A stretch of DNA of 64,000 nt from Perognathus longimembris pacificus (lineage: Eukaryota; Chordata; Mammalia; Rodentia; Heteromyidae), in the NCBI RefSeq assembly GCF_023159225.1, contig NC_063161.1, positions 6,719,795-6,783,794 on the forward strand. The letters run 5' to 3'. This document shows positions 13,265 through 24,740 of the stretch, one piece after another. Position 1 is the stretch's first letter; every line of letters starts with the position of its first letter. The notes beneath the pieces were generated by a model. That model ran no database searches. It saw nothing but the letters and a program-made list of their open reading frames with translations, and was not told where the DNA came from. A program made the translations under genes and the position numbers.

Positions 13265-13339
13265 GCGCCCTCCCTCCGCCAGGATCCCTCCTCCACCCCG
13301 GGCAGTGCAGTGCAAAGAGCGGGTGCCCTTCCCCGGTAA

Positions 13340-14690
13340 AAGGTGGGGGTTCCCTCGCCACTCGCCTCGGCCCGCCCCCCCCCCCACGGGCAGCTCCAAT
13401 CCCCCCCACCCCGCACCCTCCCGGCCCCCGGCCCGCGCCGGGGCCTCGGCCGCCGCCGCCGCCGCGGGCCCGGGGTCCGGGCCGGGAGGGCGGCGCGGAG
13501 GACCCCCCCCCCCGAACCCCCCGGGGCCCCGCGCGGGCCGGAGGCGGAGGGGGCCCGGCACACAAAGCGGGGCTGCAGGGCGCGGGAGGTGGGGGGGGGG
13601 GCGCCGCGAGGCTCGGCGCTGCGGCCCGCCGGGGGAGGGGGCGCGGGCGGGCGGAGCGGGGCCCCCCACCACATCCCGGCCCCCGCCCCGGGGCCGCGCG
13701 CCCGGAGGCCGAGGCGAGGCCCAGGGCGCGGGTGCTCGCGCGCCGGGTCGACTCACCCATCGCCCGCTGGGTCTCAGCAGCGGCGGCAGCAGCGGCGGCG
13801 GCGGCTCCGCGGCCCCCGGGGGCCCCGGCGGGGAGATGCTGGCGTCCGCCGCAGCCTCTCGCCCCATCCCGGGCTCCGGCGGCGGCGGCTGCGGCGGGCG
13901 CCCGGCATCGCAGGCGGCGCGGCTCCGGCCCGGCCCGCGGCTGGCCCCGCACCCCACCTCCACCCCGTCCCGGGGGCCCCGCGCGGCCGCTTCGGCTGCG
14001 GCCCGGGGCGGCGGCGGCGGCGGCGGGGGCGCGGCGAGCGGGGTGGGGGGGGCGCGGCGGCGGCGGCGGCGGCGAGGCCGAGCGCGGCGCGCAGAGGTGC
14101 CGGGCCCCCGCCCGCTCCGCTCCGCGCCCGCCGCCCCCGCCCCGCCCCCGCCCCGCCCCGCGGCCCCCGCCCCTCCCCCGCCGCCTCCGCCGCGCCGGGC
14201 CCGGGGCGCCCGGACCGCCGGCTCCGCGCCGCCCGCGAGTGCCCGGCCCCGGGGGGTGCGGCGCGGTGCGGCGCGGTGCGGTGCGGTGGGACGCGCGCGC
14301 CCGGCCCGTGACCGTGCGTGCAGCCCCACGGCCCGGCGTCCGGGGCTGCGCCGGAGTGCGCGGCGGCGGCGGCGGTGGGGGCGGCGGAGGCGGAGCGGGG
14401 CCGGGCGCGGCGGGGGTCGGTGCGCGCGTGGGGCCGCGTGTCCCGCTCCCGCGTGCGGGGACGCGCTCCTCCGAGCGTGGCCGTGCGCTCGGGTCTGCGA
14501 GGCTCCCGGCGCGGAGAGGGTCGGCCCCCCCGCGCCTGCACGGACACGCGGGTCCGCGTCGTGACTGCGTGTGTGCGTGCTGCGTGCGCACCCCGGGGCT
14601 GCACGCGCGGAGGGAGAGGCCGCCGGGTCCCCGCGGGGGGCGCGCGCCTGGGCGCGGGGCGGGGCGGGGGACGCTGGGGTGGGTGACACA
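13340..14690 (-). promoter_or_regulatory. MGAT3: CpG island, probable MGAT3 promoter
   Basis: About 1.35 kb of extremely CpG-dense DNA with GGC/GCC triplet runs, GC boxes and a short GCGGTGCG-type repeat near 14258-14287. MGAT3 is assigned by recalled gene order (TAB1 followed by MGAT3 in the same orientation in human and mouse) and by a strong minus-strand splice donor inside the island. The coding exon of MGAT3 is not in this window. Long reading frames on both strands are products of base composition. Confidence 0.6.
13757..14000 (-). other. MGAT3: Probable non-coding first exon of MGAT3 (5' edge unknown)
   Basis: On the minus strand an exon-like GC-rich leader ends in GCGATGG followed by the donor GTGAGT at 13756-13751, a near-perfect splice site. 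An ATG at 13867, in strong context (G at -3 and +4), opens 37 codons that run exactly to this donor. The 5' edge given is a placeholder. Gene identity rests on synteny. Confidence 0.45.
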
Positions 14691-15359
14691 GCCCGCGGCC
14701 CTCGGACCCTCTTCACCCGGGCCGGGGCCCAGGTCCACCCTGCTGCTGTGTCTGGGCCAGGCCTGGGCAGCCTCGCTCACCTCCTGCACTCCTTCCTCTC
14801 TTCTTGCTCCTTGGATTGGAAGTGTCTGTGGCCCTTCCTGTTCACTCCATGGTGGTCAGTCGCATAGGCAGCCTCATGGGCATCCACACAGGTGCTGCCA
14901 CGGGCTTGGAGAACCGCGCCCCCCCCCCAGGTTGAGTCCCTGCCAACAGGGACTTCCTGCCCCAGCCGCCCACCTGCCATCCTCCTCCAGCAGCAGAGAG
15001 ACCCTTCCCCAACGGTCACCCCAGCAAGCCATCCATCCTCTGGCCCTCACCCTGGATAGCTCCCACTTAATCCCAGTTGAAGTTCAGAACAGAAGGAAGC
15101 CCTGCCCCTTGCTTGATAGGGAACTCTCTCTTCGGATGTTGCTCCCCCCGGGCAGGCAGAGCCAGCCAGTTCCCCATTGCAGCCGGTAGCAGCCATAGGG
15201 GTGCAGCCCCAGAGCAGGTTTAGTGTGCCAGTTCAGCAGCAGACAAAACGCCTGCCAGTGTTCTAGCCCCATGGCCAGAGCCGCAGCCCTAGCCTTCTTG
15301 GATCTGTTTTTGTGTCTTTTGTTACCGCGGGGCCTCACATTCTCACTTGGAACATTTAC

Positions 15360-15514
15360 TCAATCCTAGTGCTTTACCACTTGAGCCATACCCCCAACTT
15401 CTAGCTTTTCACTGGTTAACCGGTTGATTGCACTGACTTTGAACCACTATCCTCAGATCTCAGCCTCCTGAGTATCAGCTAGGATTATAGGTGTGAACCA
15501 CCGGTGCCCAGCTC
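15360..15514 (-). mobile_element. Family B SINE fragment
   Basis: Reverse copy, head intact (cagatctcagcctcctgag), tail shortened and diverged. Confidence 0.75.
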
Positions 15515-15561
15515 CTTCTTAGATTCCTGTCTCGGAAACTCAACAATTAAAGCCCAGAGAG

Positions 15562-15761
15562 GGGATGGGGATATGGCCTAGTGGCAAGAGTGCTTGCCTC
15601 GTATACATGAGGCCCTGGGTTCGATTCCCCAGCACCACATATACAGAAAATGGCCAGAAGTGGCGCTGTGGCTCAAGTGGCAGAGTGCTAGCCTTGAGCA
15701 AGAAGCCAGGGACAGTGCTCAGGCCCTGAGACCAAGCCCCAGGACTGGCCAAAAAAAAAAA
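15562..15761 (+). mobile_element. Family A SINE with target-site duplication
   Basis: Full-length, close to consensus. The 13-bp duplication aaagcccagagag is at 15549-15561 and 15762-15774. Confidence 0.92.
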
Positions 15762-15897
15762 AAAGCCCAGAGAGAGGAAGAATGAGAGCAAGGAACCTTA
15801 TCCAGAGAATTATCTCCATCAAGGCTGCTCTGAGGGTCAGCTCTCCGGGCCCATTGTGTAATCAGTCTGAGGGTTTTTAAACCTGGGCTGTGTTCTA

Positions 15898-15937
15898 ATT
15901 GGTGGCCCCTATGCAAAGGAAGCATAGGCTAACCAAT
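15898..15937. repeat. Imperfect inverted repeat with two CCAAT motifs
   Basis: attggt...cctatgc on the left pairs with gcatagg...accaat on the right around an aaagga loop. Each arm end is a CCAAT box in opposite orientation. Confidence 0.6.
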
Positions 15938-16269
15938 CCGAGAAGACCTGCTGAATCACTGGGGGTCTGCTGATGTGAATCAAGTCTGTCTTCTGTATTT
16001 AACTCTGCCCCACCCTACCCCCCAAACTAAGATGAGGAGTTAGGAAGGATGGAGGCAGGACATTTTATTCTCTTCAACTGGGATTTTTTTCTTTTTTGAA
16101 ACAATCTCTCATATTCCATAGTCTGGTCTCAACCTGCCAAGCGGGCAAGTCTCTACTGCAAGATGTTCTCCAGGAGGGACTTTTAGCTTAACCAAATATA
16201 CCCTTTGGTTCTTCTCCCCCATCACCCCCGGCTCGCCCTCCCACCCAGCTTTCCTCTCCTTGGAGACTC

Positions 16270-16590
16270 CAAGTCAAGCCACGGGTGGACAAACTACTTC
16301 CTGAAAGGCCCACACTGCAACAATTTTATGTGTTGCCAGGCCTACAGTCCCTGCCACAACACTGCCATTGTGTCATAAAATCAACCACAGACAATTTGTA
16401 AAAGGATGAGCAGGGCTGCGTTTCAATAAAACTTTATTTGGGGACACTAAAATTTAAATTTCATGCCATTTCCACGCATCCTGAAATATGACTCCTTTGA
16501 CATTTTTCCCCCCTCCAACCATTTGAAAATGTAGCAACCATTTCTAGTCCAACTGTTCAACATTCCTCCTCCATCCACCACCTCCATTCC
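16270..16590. mobile_element. Ancient DNA-transposon fossil (MER1 / hAT-Charlie type)
   Basis: The stretch ggacaaactacttcctg through caataaaactttatttgggg and the following aaatttcat segment resembles a widespread mammalian non-autonomous hAT repeat. It is strongly diverged. Family naming is from memory. Confidence 0.5.
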
Positions 16591-16627
16591 TCATAACAAA
16601 AGGAGGCCTTGAAAAGTTCTGCCAAGG

Positions 16628-17789
16628 CTATACTCTGAACTCAGGCAACAACAAATGCTGGAGGGGGTGCAGGGAAAGAGGAACCCTTCTCCATTGTTGG
16701 TGGGAGTGCAAAATTAGTACAACCACTTTGGAGAACAGTATGGAGGTTCCTCAAAAAGCTCAACATAGACCTACCCTATGACCCAGCCATACCACTCCTA
16801 GGCATCTATCCTGAACAACAGGTCTGAGGATATCAAAAAGACATCTGCACATCCATGTTTATCGCTGCACAATTCACAATAGCCAAAATATGGAAACAAC
16901 CCAGATGCCCCTGTACAGATGAATGGATCCAAAAAATGAGGTACCTATACACAATGGAATACTACATAGCGATTAGAAATGGTGAAATATTGGTATTCGC
17001 AGGGAAATGGTCAGAACTCAAACAAATAATGTTGAGCGAGACAAGCCTAGAACACAGAAAACAAAGGGGCATGATCTCCCTGATATATGACTGTTAAGGT
17101 GGGGGGAGGGGGAGACAGTAGAGACCAGGTCTGTGAAACCAAAAACTTCTTGTCAAATGGTATTTCCCACAGGTTTGGGTCAGCGACCCTACATTATGTA
17201 ACTAAAACCAAACAACTACTCAACATATAAAGGTCAAAAATTGACCTCTCGGGCTGGGGATATAGCCTAGTGGCAAGAGTGCCTGCCTCATATACACGAG
17301 GCCCTAGGTTCGATTCCCCAGCACCACATATATAGAAAACGGCCAGAAGCGGCGCTGTGGCTCAAGTGGCAGAGTGCTAGCCTTGAGCGGGAAGAAGCCA
17401 GGGACAGTGCTCAGGCCCCGAGTCCAAGGCTCAGGACTGGCCAAAAAAAAAAAAAAAAAAAAAATTGACCTCTCAGTGGATCACAATAGCTCAAAAGCTA
17501 TGTATGTGCGTTCATATAAGACTATTGTCGACATATTGTCTAGTGTCGACAATACATTTAAAGCCCTAGGCGAATTTCCTTTGGGGTAGGCCACGTGGCT
17601 ACTGTAGATGTTCTTGGTACATTGTGTATTGTATATATGTCTACCTGACCTAGGGAAGGGAAAGAGAAACAGGGGGTAAGATATCACAAGAAATGTACTC
17701 ACTGCCCTACTATGTAACTGTACCCCTTGTGCACAACACCTTATCAAAAAATTTTTGTTTAATTAATAAATAAATTATAAAAAAAAAAA
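16628..17789 (+). mobile_element. 5'-truncated LINE-1 (ORF2 end, 3' UTR and A tail)
   Basis: Contains the typical end of L1 ORF2, translating to short motifs such as AKIWKQPRCP and YTMEYYIAIRNGE, then a G-rich 3' UTR segment and an A tail at about 17778-17789. A 16-bp direct repeat (aaaagttctgccaagg) at 16612-16627 and 17993-18008 is the target-site duplication. A family A SINE (17251-17459) is inserted in the 3' UTR and another follows the A tail. It is a dead copy, truncated at the 5' end. Confidence 0.9.
17251..17459 (+). mobile_element. Family A SINE inserted in the L1 3' UTR
   Basis: Full-length ID-like head plus second tRNA-like unit and A tail. It is flanked by a 15-bp duplication, aaaaattgacctctc, at 17236-17250 and 17460-17474. 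Confidence 0.9.
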
Positions 17790-17791
17790 GA

Positions 17792-17992
17792 GGGCTGGGG
17801 ATATAGCCTAGTGGCAAGAGTGCCTGCCTCGGATACACGAGGCCCTAGGTTCGATTCCCCAGCACCATATATACAGAAAACGGCCAGAAGCGGCGCTGTG
17901 GCTCAAGTGGCAGAGTGCTAGCCTTGAGCGGGAAGAAGCCAGGGACAGTGCTCAGGCCCTGAGTCCAAGGCCCAGGACTGGCCAAAAAAAAA
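17792..17992 (+). mobile_element. Family A SINE in the tail of the L1
   Basis: Full-length copy starting directly after the L1 A tail and ending in its own A tail, just before the second copy of the L1 target-site duplication. Nearly identical to the copy at 17251. Confidence 0.88.
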
Positions 17993-18429
17993 AAAAGTTC
18001 TGCCAAGGAATGGGTGGCTTCTTCTGGGGTTTGCCCTGGCTTGTGGGGGTGGGGGTGGGGGCGGCTTTCTCACTCTCCCTACCTTCGTACGGACACCGTG
18101 TACAACCTGTCCCCTAGCCTGAGCCTATGCGCGCCTACTTTCTCCCCAGGACTCTGTTTGGAGCAGGTTCGGAGCAGGCCTGAGCTACAATGTGTCATTT
18201 TTTTTCTTGCTGGTCTTTCATTTCTAGGTTTTTGCTTGTTTCTAGAGATGTAGCCTTGCTAGCCTAAGAACTTGAGAACCCCCTGCCAAGTAGCTAGAAT
18301 GACAGGTATGGAATTCTACTACCACTACATCCAGCTTATGTCTCTCAATTGAAAAAAAAAAAGAAAGAAAAGCATTTAAGTGAATAGATTAGAGCAGCAT
18401 AGAATATAAATTTGACAATTACCATAAGG

Positions 18430-18790
18430 GCTGCAGTGGGAAGGAAGGATTCACCGAGGCCCAAGTTGTTAGCATCCCGTCCCTTCCCCTTAGGTCCTCA
18501 GCTCCTCCCATGAGCCCCCAGATCCACCCATACCTAAACTCCCTGCCCTAGAACTATAACGGGCCCCTCCCACTCACCATGAACACCTACCTACTTCCCC
18601 TTTAGCCCCAGAGAAGCTGCCACCTGGATAAGGTGCAGAAGCTGGGGCCATGGTGTTCCCTCTCCCGTGGGAGATATGGCCCCACTAATAAACCTCCTTA
18701 CGAACCTTCTTCTCCCGTCCGTGACTATCTCCGCATGGTCCCCGGGGATGGCTGGGATATAACCTTTCACGAGTCACCTAACTCCTCACT
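18430..18790 (+). mobile_element. Possible solo LTR of an endogenous retrovirus
   Basis: C-rich sequence with LTR-like order: a CTATAA-like element near 18553, an AATAAA signal near 18687, then a T/C-rich U5-like stretch. No primer-binding site, internal retroviral sequence or clear flanking duplication is seen. It could be another kind of repeat. Confidence 0.35.
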
Positions 18791-18883
18791 GGGTGACTTT
18801 CTTCCCCTGATGCAAAGCCATTGTGTGGAGACCTAAATTCCAGTCTCACCTTTTTTGAGCCCCTCTTGGGTTTTTACTTGTAC

Positions 18884-19077
18884 TTTTTTTTTTTTCCCCA
18901 GTCCTGGGGCTTGAACTCAGGGCCTGGGCACTGTTCCTGAGCCTCTTTCAAAGCTAGCGCTCTACCACTGGAGCCGCAGCTCCACTTCCGGCTTTTTCTG
19001 TTTATGTGGTGCTGAGGAATTGACCCAGGGCTTTGTGCATACTAGCCACTCTACCACTAAGCCACATTCCCGGCCTT
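18884..19077 (-). mobile_element. Family A SINE
   Basis: Reverse copy with small deletions, followed by a TG repeat (about 19080-19116). Confidence 0.83.
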
Positions 19078-19081
19078 GGTT

Positions 19082-19112
<31 letters not shown>

Positions 19113-19214
19113 GTGTTATGGGGGAATGAAACCCAAAACCTTTACCAAGGCTAGGGAGGCAGTGCAGTACCACTAAACTACCTTAGTCCCTCCCTCTCTC
19201 CCTCTCTTTTGCAC

Positions 19215-19670
19215 TAATACTGGGGCTTACACTGAGGGCCTGGATGCTGGCCTTCAGCTTTTCCACCCAAGGTGGATGCTCTACGACTTGGGCCACAGCT
19301 CTCCTTCTGGCTTTTTGCTGGTTAATTGGAGATAAGAGTCTCATGGAGGGGCTGGGAATATGGCCTAGTGGTAAGGTGCTTGCCTCACATACGTGAAGCC
19401 CTGGGTTCGATTCCTCAGCACCACATATATAGAAAAAGGCCAGAAGTGGCGCTGTGGCTCAAGTGGTAGAGTGGTAGCCTTGAGCAAAAAGAAGCCAGGG
19501 ACAGTGCTCAGGCCCTGAGTTCAAGCCCTAGAACTGGCAAAAAAAAAAAAAAAAAAAGGTGGGGGGTCTCATGGACCTTCCTGCCCAGGCTGACTTCAAA
19601 CTGCAGTCCTTGGATCTCAGCCTTCTAAGTAGCTAGGATTACAGGCATGAACCACCAGCACGGGTTGTTT
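19215..19670 (-). mobile_element. Family B SINE split by a family A SINE
   Basis: Reverse copy: tail at 19215-19348 and head at 19566-19665, interrupted by the insertion at 19349-19565. Confidence 0.8.
19349..19565 (+). mobile_element. Family A SINE nested in a family B SINE
   Basis: Full length with A tail. The duplication gtctcatgga occurs at 19339-19348 and 19566-19575. Confidence 0.88.
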
Positions 19671-19679
19671 TGGTTTCTT

Positions 19680-20775
19680 AATACAATGCAAACCAGACAT
19701 GCTCCGGCCTATTGCCTGGCCCTGAGTCCCGGGCCTCTGATCTCCAGTCCAGTGAGAGAGACCCTGCCCCCCTCCCCCTCCCCCACCCCTGCGGTTCTGG
19801 GGGCATGCCGCCTAATTAATCTCTAGCCTTTCCCATTCTGGTCTTTGTTTTCCTGATCTTTCCAGATTCCCAAGCTTCCTGGGAGGCCTCGGGAAGGGGG
19901 GAGCCGCCTCCAATGGGCCCATACCAAAGTCCGCCTCCGTCTCCCCTTTGCAGCTCGGTCTGTTGGGGCTTTACGGTGAGAACTGTCCTTCCTTCAGAGC
20001 TGGATGACAAGTGACCAGCTCAGTCACACGCAGCCAGCAACCCCGGGGCTGAACTTGCACGCCCGGCCCTCCCCCACCGTGCAGGCCCAGGCCCCGGAGC
20101 CAGAAACAACCCCCAGCGCCCCTTCCCGGGTTCTCCTCTCCTCCCGGCCCCCCTCCAGCGGTTATAGCGGCTGGCGCGCAGTAGGTGCTCAGCTCCACAT
20201 GTGAAGACTGCAACTCCCTCGTGACTGTGTGCGGTGCCTCAGTTTCTAAATCGGTAGCGGAATTTCTATGGGCAGCAGCCAGCTTGTGAGCCTCTGAGTC
20301 CTGTTCCCCCCCCCACACACACACTTCGGGGCTGTGGGGGGGGGAGGGTAGAACTTGGTAGGTGGTCCTCCACCCCGCCCCCACCCCCCTGGACAGGCTG
20401 GCTGGCTCCCGGCCTGTGAGATCGTGGCTGGGAGAAGCCCAGATACAAGATTAGCCAGCCCCTGGCCATGTCGCCGGGTGTCACCTTACACCCGCTCCAT
20501 CCCCTTTCACCTGGAGCTAATCTCGCTCTGGGAACTATTGTGGGGATTGGTAAACCTTCCGCAGCTCCACCTGGCCCCGGGTGGCTGCATTCCACTCTCT
20601 CTGGGTCAACTGGGGCCTGGCCCCGGGTGTCCTGACGCCACTGCCCGGGTGGACAGAGGAGCGGGTCCAGCCCTGGGCCCTCCTGACTGAGCCAGGCTAT
20701 TTGTCCTCAGAGTAAACCCTGAAGGAAGCTGCCTGGTGGCCAGAGGAGGCAGAACATGTGAAAAGGGCCCTCGCT

Positions 20776-20814
<39 letters not shown>

Positions 20815-21240
20815 GCATGCACACACACGTGTATATACACATACACTTTGGAACCCCAGCACTTCCTATTTCTGTATTTGGCATGTAGAAGTCCTGCCCA
20901 GAAAGCTTCCCTGGGATAACTCCTGCTCATCCTTCAAGACCCAGCCCAGATACCCCATCCCTTGAAAGGTTCTTGAAGATCATAGGTACCAGTGAGCCAG
21001 CAGTGTGGATGAGGAAACGCAGAAGGGAACCCAGCATGGAGGAAGAAGTCACAAGGTCTCTAAGAGGACACACCGTGCTGTCATTAAAACCCTCACTCGC
21101 AGTGACCTGGGCCCTGTAGGCTGTGCCTAGGAATAAATAGGATTCTTCATATGCGGTGTCAGTACGTCCTCAGTCCCTAGGCCTTAATGCTGTCTGTTCA
21201 CCCTAGAGACAACGCCATGTCCATCTATTCAAAGTGTCTA
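19680..21240. other. Repeat-poor intergenic stretch
   Basis: Apart from the AC microsatellite at 20777, no repeat or gene is seen. The low repeat load about 6 kb upstream of the MGAT3 island makes it a candidate regulatory region, but no specific site stands out. Confidence 0.35.
20777..20830 (+). repeat. (AC)n microsatellite
   Basis: Uninterrupted AC for about 36 bases, then a short CACACACGTG extension. Confidence 0.95.
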
Positions 21241-21244
21241 TTTG

Positions 21245-21475
21245 AGCTGGGTGTCCGAGGCTCGTGCTTGTAATCCTAGCTACTCAGAAGGCGGAGATCT
21301 GAGGATCAATGTTCAAAGCCAGCCTTGGCAAGAAAGTGTGTGAGACTCATATCCAATTAATGGGCATAAAGCTGGAAAGTAGAGGTGTGGCTCAAGGAAC
21401 GGAGCCCCAAGCACCATGAGTGAGAAAGCTGAATGAGAATGTGAAGTCCTGAGTTCAAGCCCCACTACTGGTACA
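21245..21475 (+). mobile_element. Family B SINE
   Basis: Diverged copy from gctgggtgtccgaggctcg to gttcaagccccactactggt. Confidence 0.78.
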
Positions 21476-21512
21476 CATACACACAAATGTACTTGTAATA
21501 AATGAAGATGTG

Positions 21513-21770
21513 TAGCCAGGGGCCAGGGACTCACGCCTGTAAATCCTAGCTATTCAGGAGGCTGAGCTCTGAGGATCATGGTTCAAAGCCAGCCCTAGAA
21601 GGAAAGTCAGTGAGACTTTTATCACCAATTAAAAAAAAACAAAAAACCAATTACTCAGAAAAAGTTAGAAGTAGAGCTGTGACTTAGGTGGTAGAGTGTT
21701 AGCCATGAAGAAAAAGAACTCAGGGACAACACCCGGGCCTAGAGTTCAAGCCCCAGAACCCGCAAAAGTA
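21513..21770 (+). mobile_element. Family B SINE
   Basis: Full-length, moderately diverged copy with an internal A-rich linker near 21630. Confidence 0.82.
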
Positions 21771-22267
21771 AATACACAAATAAATGTACTCGTAACACAT
21801 ACTTAAACTATTGCTGAAAAGCACGGACTCTTGAACTTGGGCCCAGGCATTCCCTAAAAGCAGGAGAAAAGCCTGCCATCTCCTTTCCCGTGTCATCTCT
21901 CTCTCGCGTTGCTTTGCAAACATCTTAGGTTCCAGGAACGACAGAATGTGGTCCGTGCCACCTGTGTGTGTTCCCTGAGGAGTCCGGGGGGGGGGGGAGA
22001 CCTCCCAGGACAGCCCCCTCCCGAGCAAGGACCCCAGCCTGCCCCGAGGAGGACCCGTCTCCTGGGACCCACACTGCTCCCTGTCCGTGATGGAATCTGG
22101 GAGAAGCAGAGTGGAGATGACGACCCTCCAGCCACATGTATAATGGGGACTCTGTGCCTCTCTTCTGTCCCCAACACATATTCTTCTCCTCTGTACCCTG
22201 AAGATGACCTTAAAGCACCCCCTTCATGGCACACACAAAGGGACTTCCGGCTCCCACAGGTCTGACC

Positions 22268-22268
<1 letters not shown>

Positions 22269-22303
<35 letters not shown>
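22269..22303 (+). repeat. (GT)n microsatellite
   Basis: About 17 GT units, with further short GT and CA runs at 22880-22910. Confidence 0.95.
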
Positions 22304-22305
<2 letters not shown>

Positions 22306-23734
22306 TCCCCTCCCGAAGGCTGTTTGTACTTCTGGGCATGAGTGGCGTTACCTTCCCGGCCTCCTCTGAGTGCCGGCTGGCCCACCCGGCCTCCGTGGGA
22401 GATCACACACCCTGCCACCATCTTTCCTGGAGGCCACCAGCTTGCTGTCCCGCAGGAGGGCTGAGCCCCACGGTGATGACCTGAGCCCTTCTGCCTGGCA
22501 TCCTGGCCTGGCTGTGAGCTTTTCGGGCACGGAGATGGGAGGCCGCCCCTGGGCAGCTGGTGCCGGGGGACAGAGGACGCCAGGCAGGGTTCTCTCCTCC
22601 TCCGCGTTGGGTGTCCGGGCCGAGTCCTGGGGAATCAAGCCCCCTCTGCCTCCATGACCTCTGGCAAATCTCTTCATCTCTACAAGCTTCCGTCTCCATC
22701 CCGGTTAAGTAGGGTGAGGCAGAACCATTCCTCGGGAGAGGGTCAGGGAGGCCCAGGAATCGCCCCCAAATCCTCAGGGGCAAGGTGTGTGTGAACATGA
22801 GTGTAGTTTGCGTGTGCACACGTGTGGGTATGGGCAGGTACCAGTGGCTGGGTAGACGCACATATGAACAGCCGCACACTCGTGTGTGTGTGTGTGTGTG
22901 TACACACACGCCCCCCCCCACACCTGTATCCATGGGAAGGGGGGTACTGGATGCCCTGAAGGGACCCAGATAAGGATCTTGGGGCCTCTCCTGTGAAAGG
23001 TGACCTTGGGGGTCCAGAGGCTCCTTCTGACTTCTCCACCTGGCTCCAACTTCCGCTTCCCTGCTGGTTTCCTGCCTCCTCCCCAACCCTCCCCGCTGCC
23101 AACACAGCCTGGAAATCCAGAAAGTCCCTTTTCCTCCGTGCCTGCACCGATCCCTGAGTGAGGCCAGCCTCCCTTTCCAGCCCAAGGGTCCTCTCTGTCC
23201 ACACCCCAGCCCTCAGCACCCCTGCGAACACACGCCACTCTGCTTGCTTTGTGACTCCTCCCCCCCCCCATTCCCCCCTCCGGCTGGTCTGGGTCTCCTG
23301 ATCCTCTTGCCCCAGCCCCCCCACCCCCCACCCCCAGTGCTGGGATTCCAGGCGCACACCACCATAGCCACCCTCTCCATTTCCTGTCCGCGGGTCTCCC
23401 CGAGCACACCCCTGCAAGGAGGGCAGGGACTTCTGCTGTTGATTTAAACCTTCACCCAGCATAGCCCAGCGCGTGGGACAGAGGCTCAGTAAATATGGCT
23501 GCACGGGGAGCGGCCTCAGACACCGCTCCCTGGCCTGTGTGTGTGTGCTTTGAGGGAGATGCCCTCCTCAGGAACGGCCCGCTGCCATGAGGGATGTGCT
23601 GGTGGGAGCCCCCAAGAGAGAAGAGCCAGCCTCGTGCGCCAGAACACCTCTCCTCAGCCCACAGGGCCGGGGCTGCCCAGCGTGCCCGCAAAGTGGCATG
23701 GTCCCCACTCTCCTCCCTGGGCCCCAGCTCCTGT

Positions 23735-23830
23735 GAAACACAGGCTCAGCCCCCAGGCTCACCGAGAGGCTGACTGGCAGAATCAGGATTCAAACTCAGA
23801 TCTGTGGCTCCAGAGCCAGCTATGAGGCCA
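23735..23830 (+). mobile_element. MIR fragment
   Basis: acaggctcagcccccagg and gaatcaggattcaaactcag then ctgtggctccagagcc follow the MIR consensus order. Confidence 0.55.
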
Positions 23831-23902
23831 CCAGGGACCCGCCCTCCTTCTCCCTCCCCGGCCCCAAAGGGTGATGCTGCAGAGGAAATGAGCCCCTGGC
23901 TG

Positions 23903-24100
23903 GCTGCGAGCTGGTGGCTCATGGCTGTAGGCCTAGCTATTCAGGAAGCTGAGATCTGAGGATCAGGGTTCAAAGCCAGCCCAGGCAGGAAAGTCCCCAT
24001 GAGACTCTTATCTCCAATGAACCACCAGAAAACTGGAAATGGCTCTGTAGCCCTAAGTGGTATAGTCCCTTAGTTCAAGCCCCACGATTGACCAGAGGAA
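23903..24100 (+). mobile_element. Family B SINE
   Basis: Head intact, tail unit shortened (about 30 bp missing) before gttcaagccccacgattgac. Confidence 0.8.
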
Positions 24101-24740
24101 GAAAGAAAATGGACCTGTGGTGGTAATGTGCAGGTGAAGACCATTCCTTTTATGAGGACCTACTATGAGCAAGGCCCTACTGCGTGCTGGGCCCTGGATG
24201 CCAGGCTATGGTGATGGCAACAGGATGGAGGGCAAGAAGCTGAGACAGAGGCAGGCTACTTGGGAGGCCTGAGGGTGGTGGACAGTCTCTCCTCTAGGCC
24301 TCGGAGGCCAGATTTGAGGGGAATAGCACCCAGGCTGGGGAACAGCGTGAGCAAAAGGGGGAGCCCCGGCTGGGGTGGGTGGGGTAGGGTGGAGAGCACT
24401 GGCCACAGGCAGAAGGTGGGGAGATCTGGGGAGAGTGGATGCAGGCTGAGGCTGCGATTCAGAAAGAGACGTCTCTCATGGCTGGCCTAGGGGAGGGCTG
24501 GGTGCCAAGGTGAGCTGGCTAAGTCACACTAGGGGCCCCAACTAGCTTCTTCCCTCCAGAACTTTCTTTCTTCCAGAACCTGCTTTCTTCCAGCATACCA
24601 TGTGCCCCCCCCACAAGCTTCGGGCCCTTAGGGCACACACAGGTCACCCCACAGCCCACAGGCACCCACAAAGCTCTGCTGGACACTCCCCACAAACCCA
24701 CAGGACAACATTCCTTGTGGGTCACGGTGGGGGGGGGAGG

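Noticed and set aside
13003..15189. 728-codon plus-strand frame and 515- and 509-codon minus-strand frames over the CpG island
   Set aside because: Pro/Gly/Arg/Ala-rich translations with runs of single residues occur in several frames on both strands. The cause is extreme GC content with few stop codons. No domain is recognisable.
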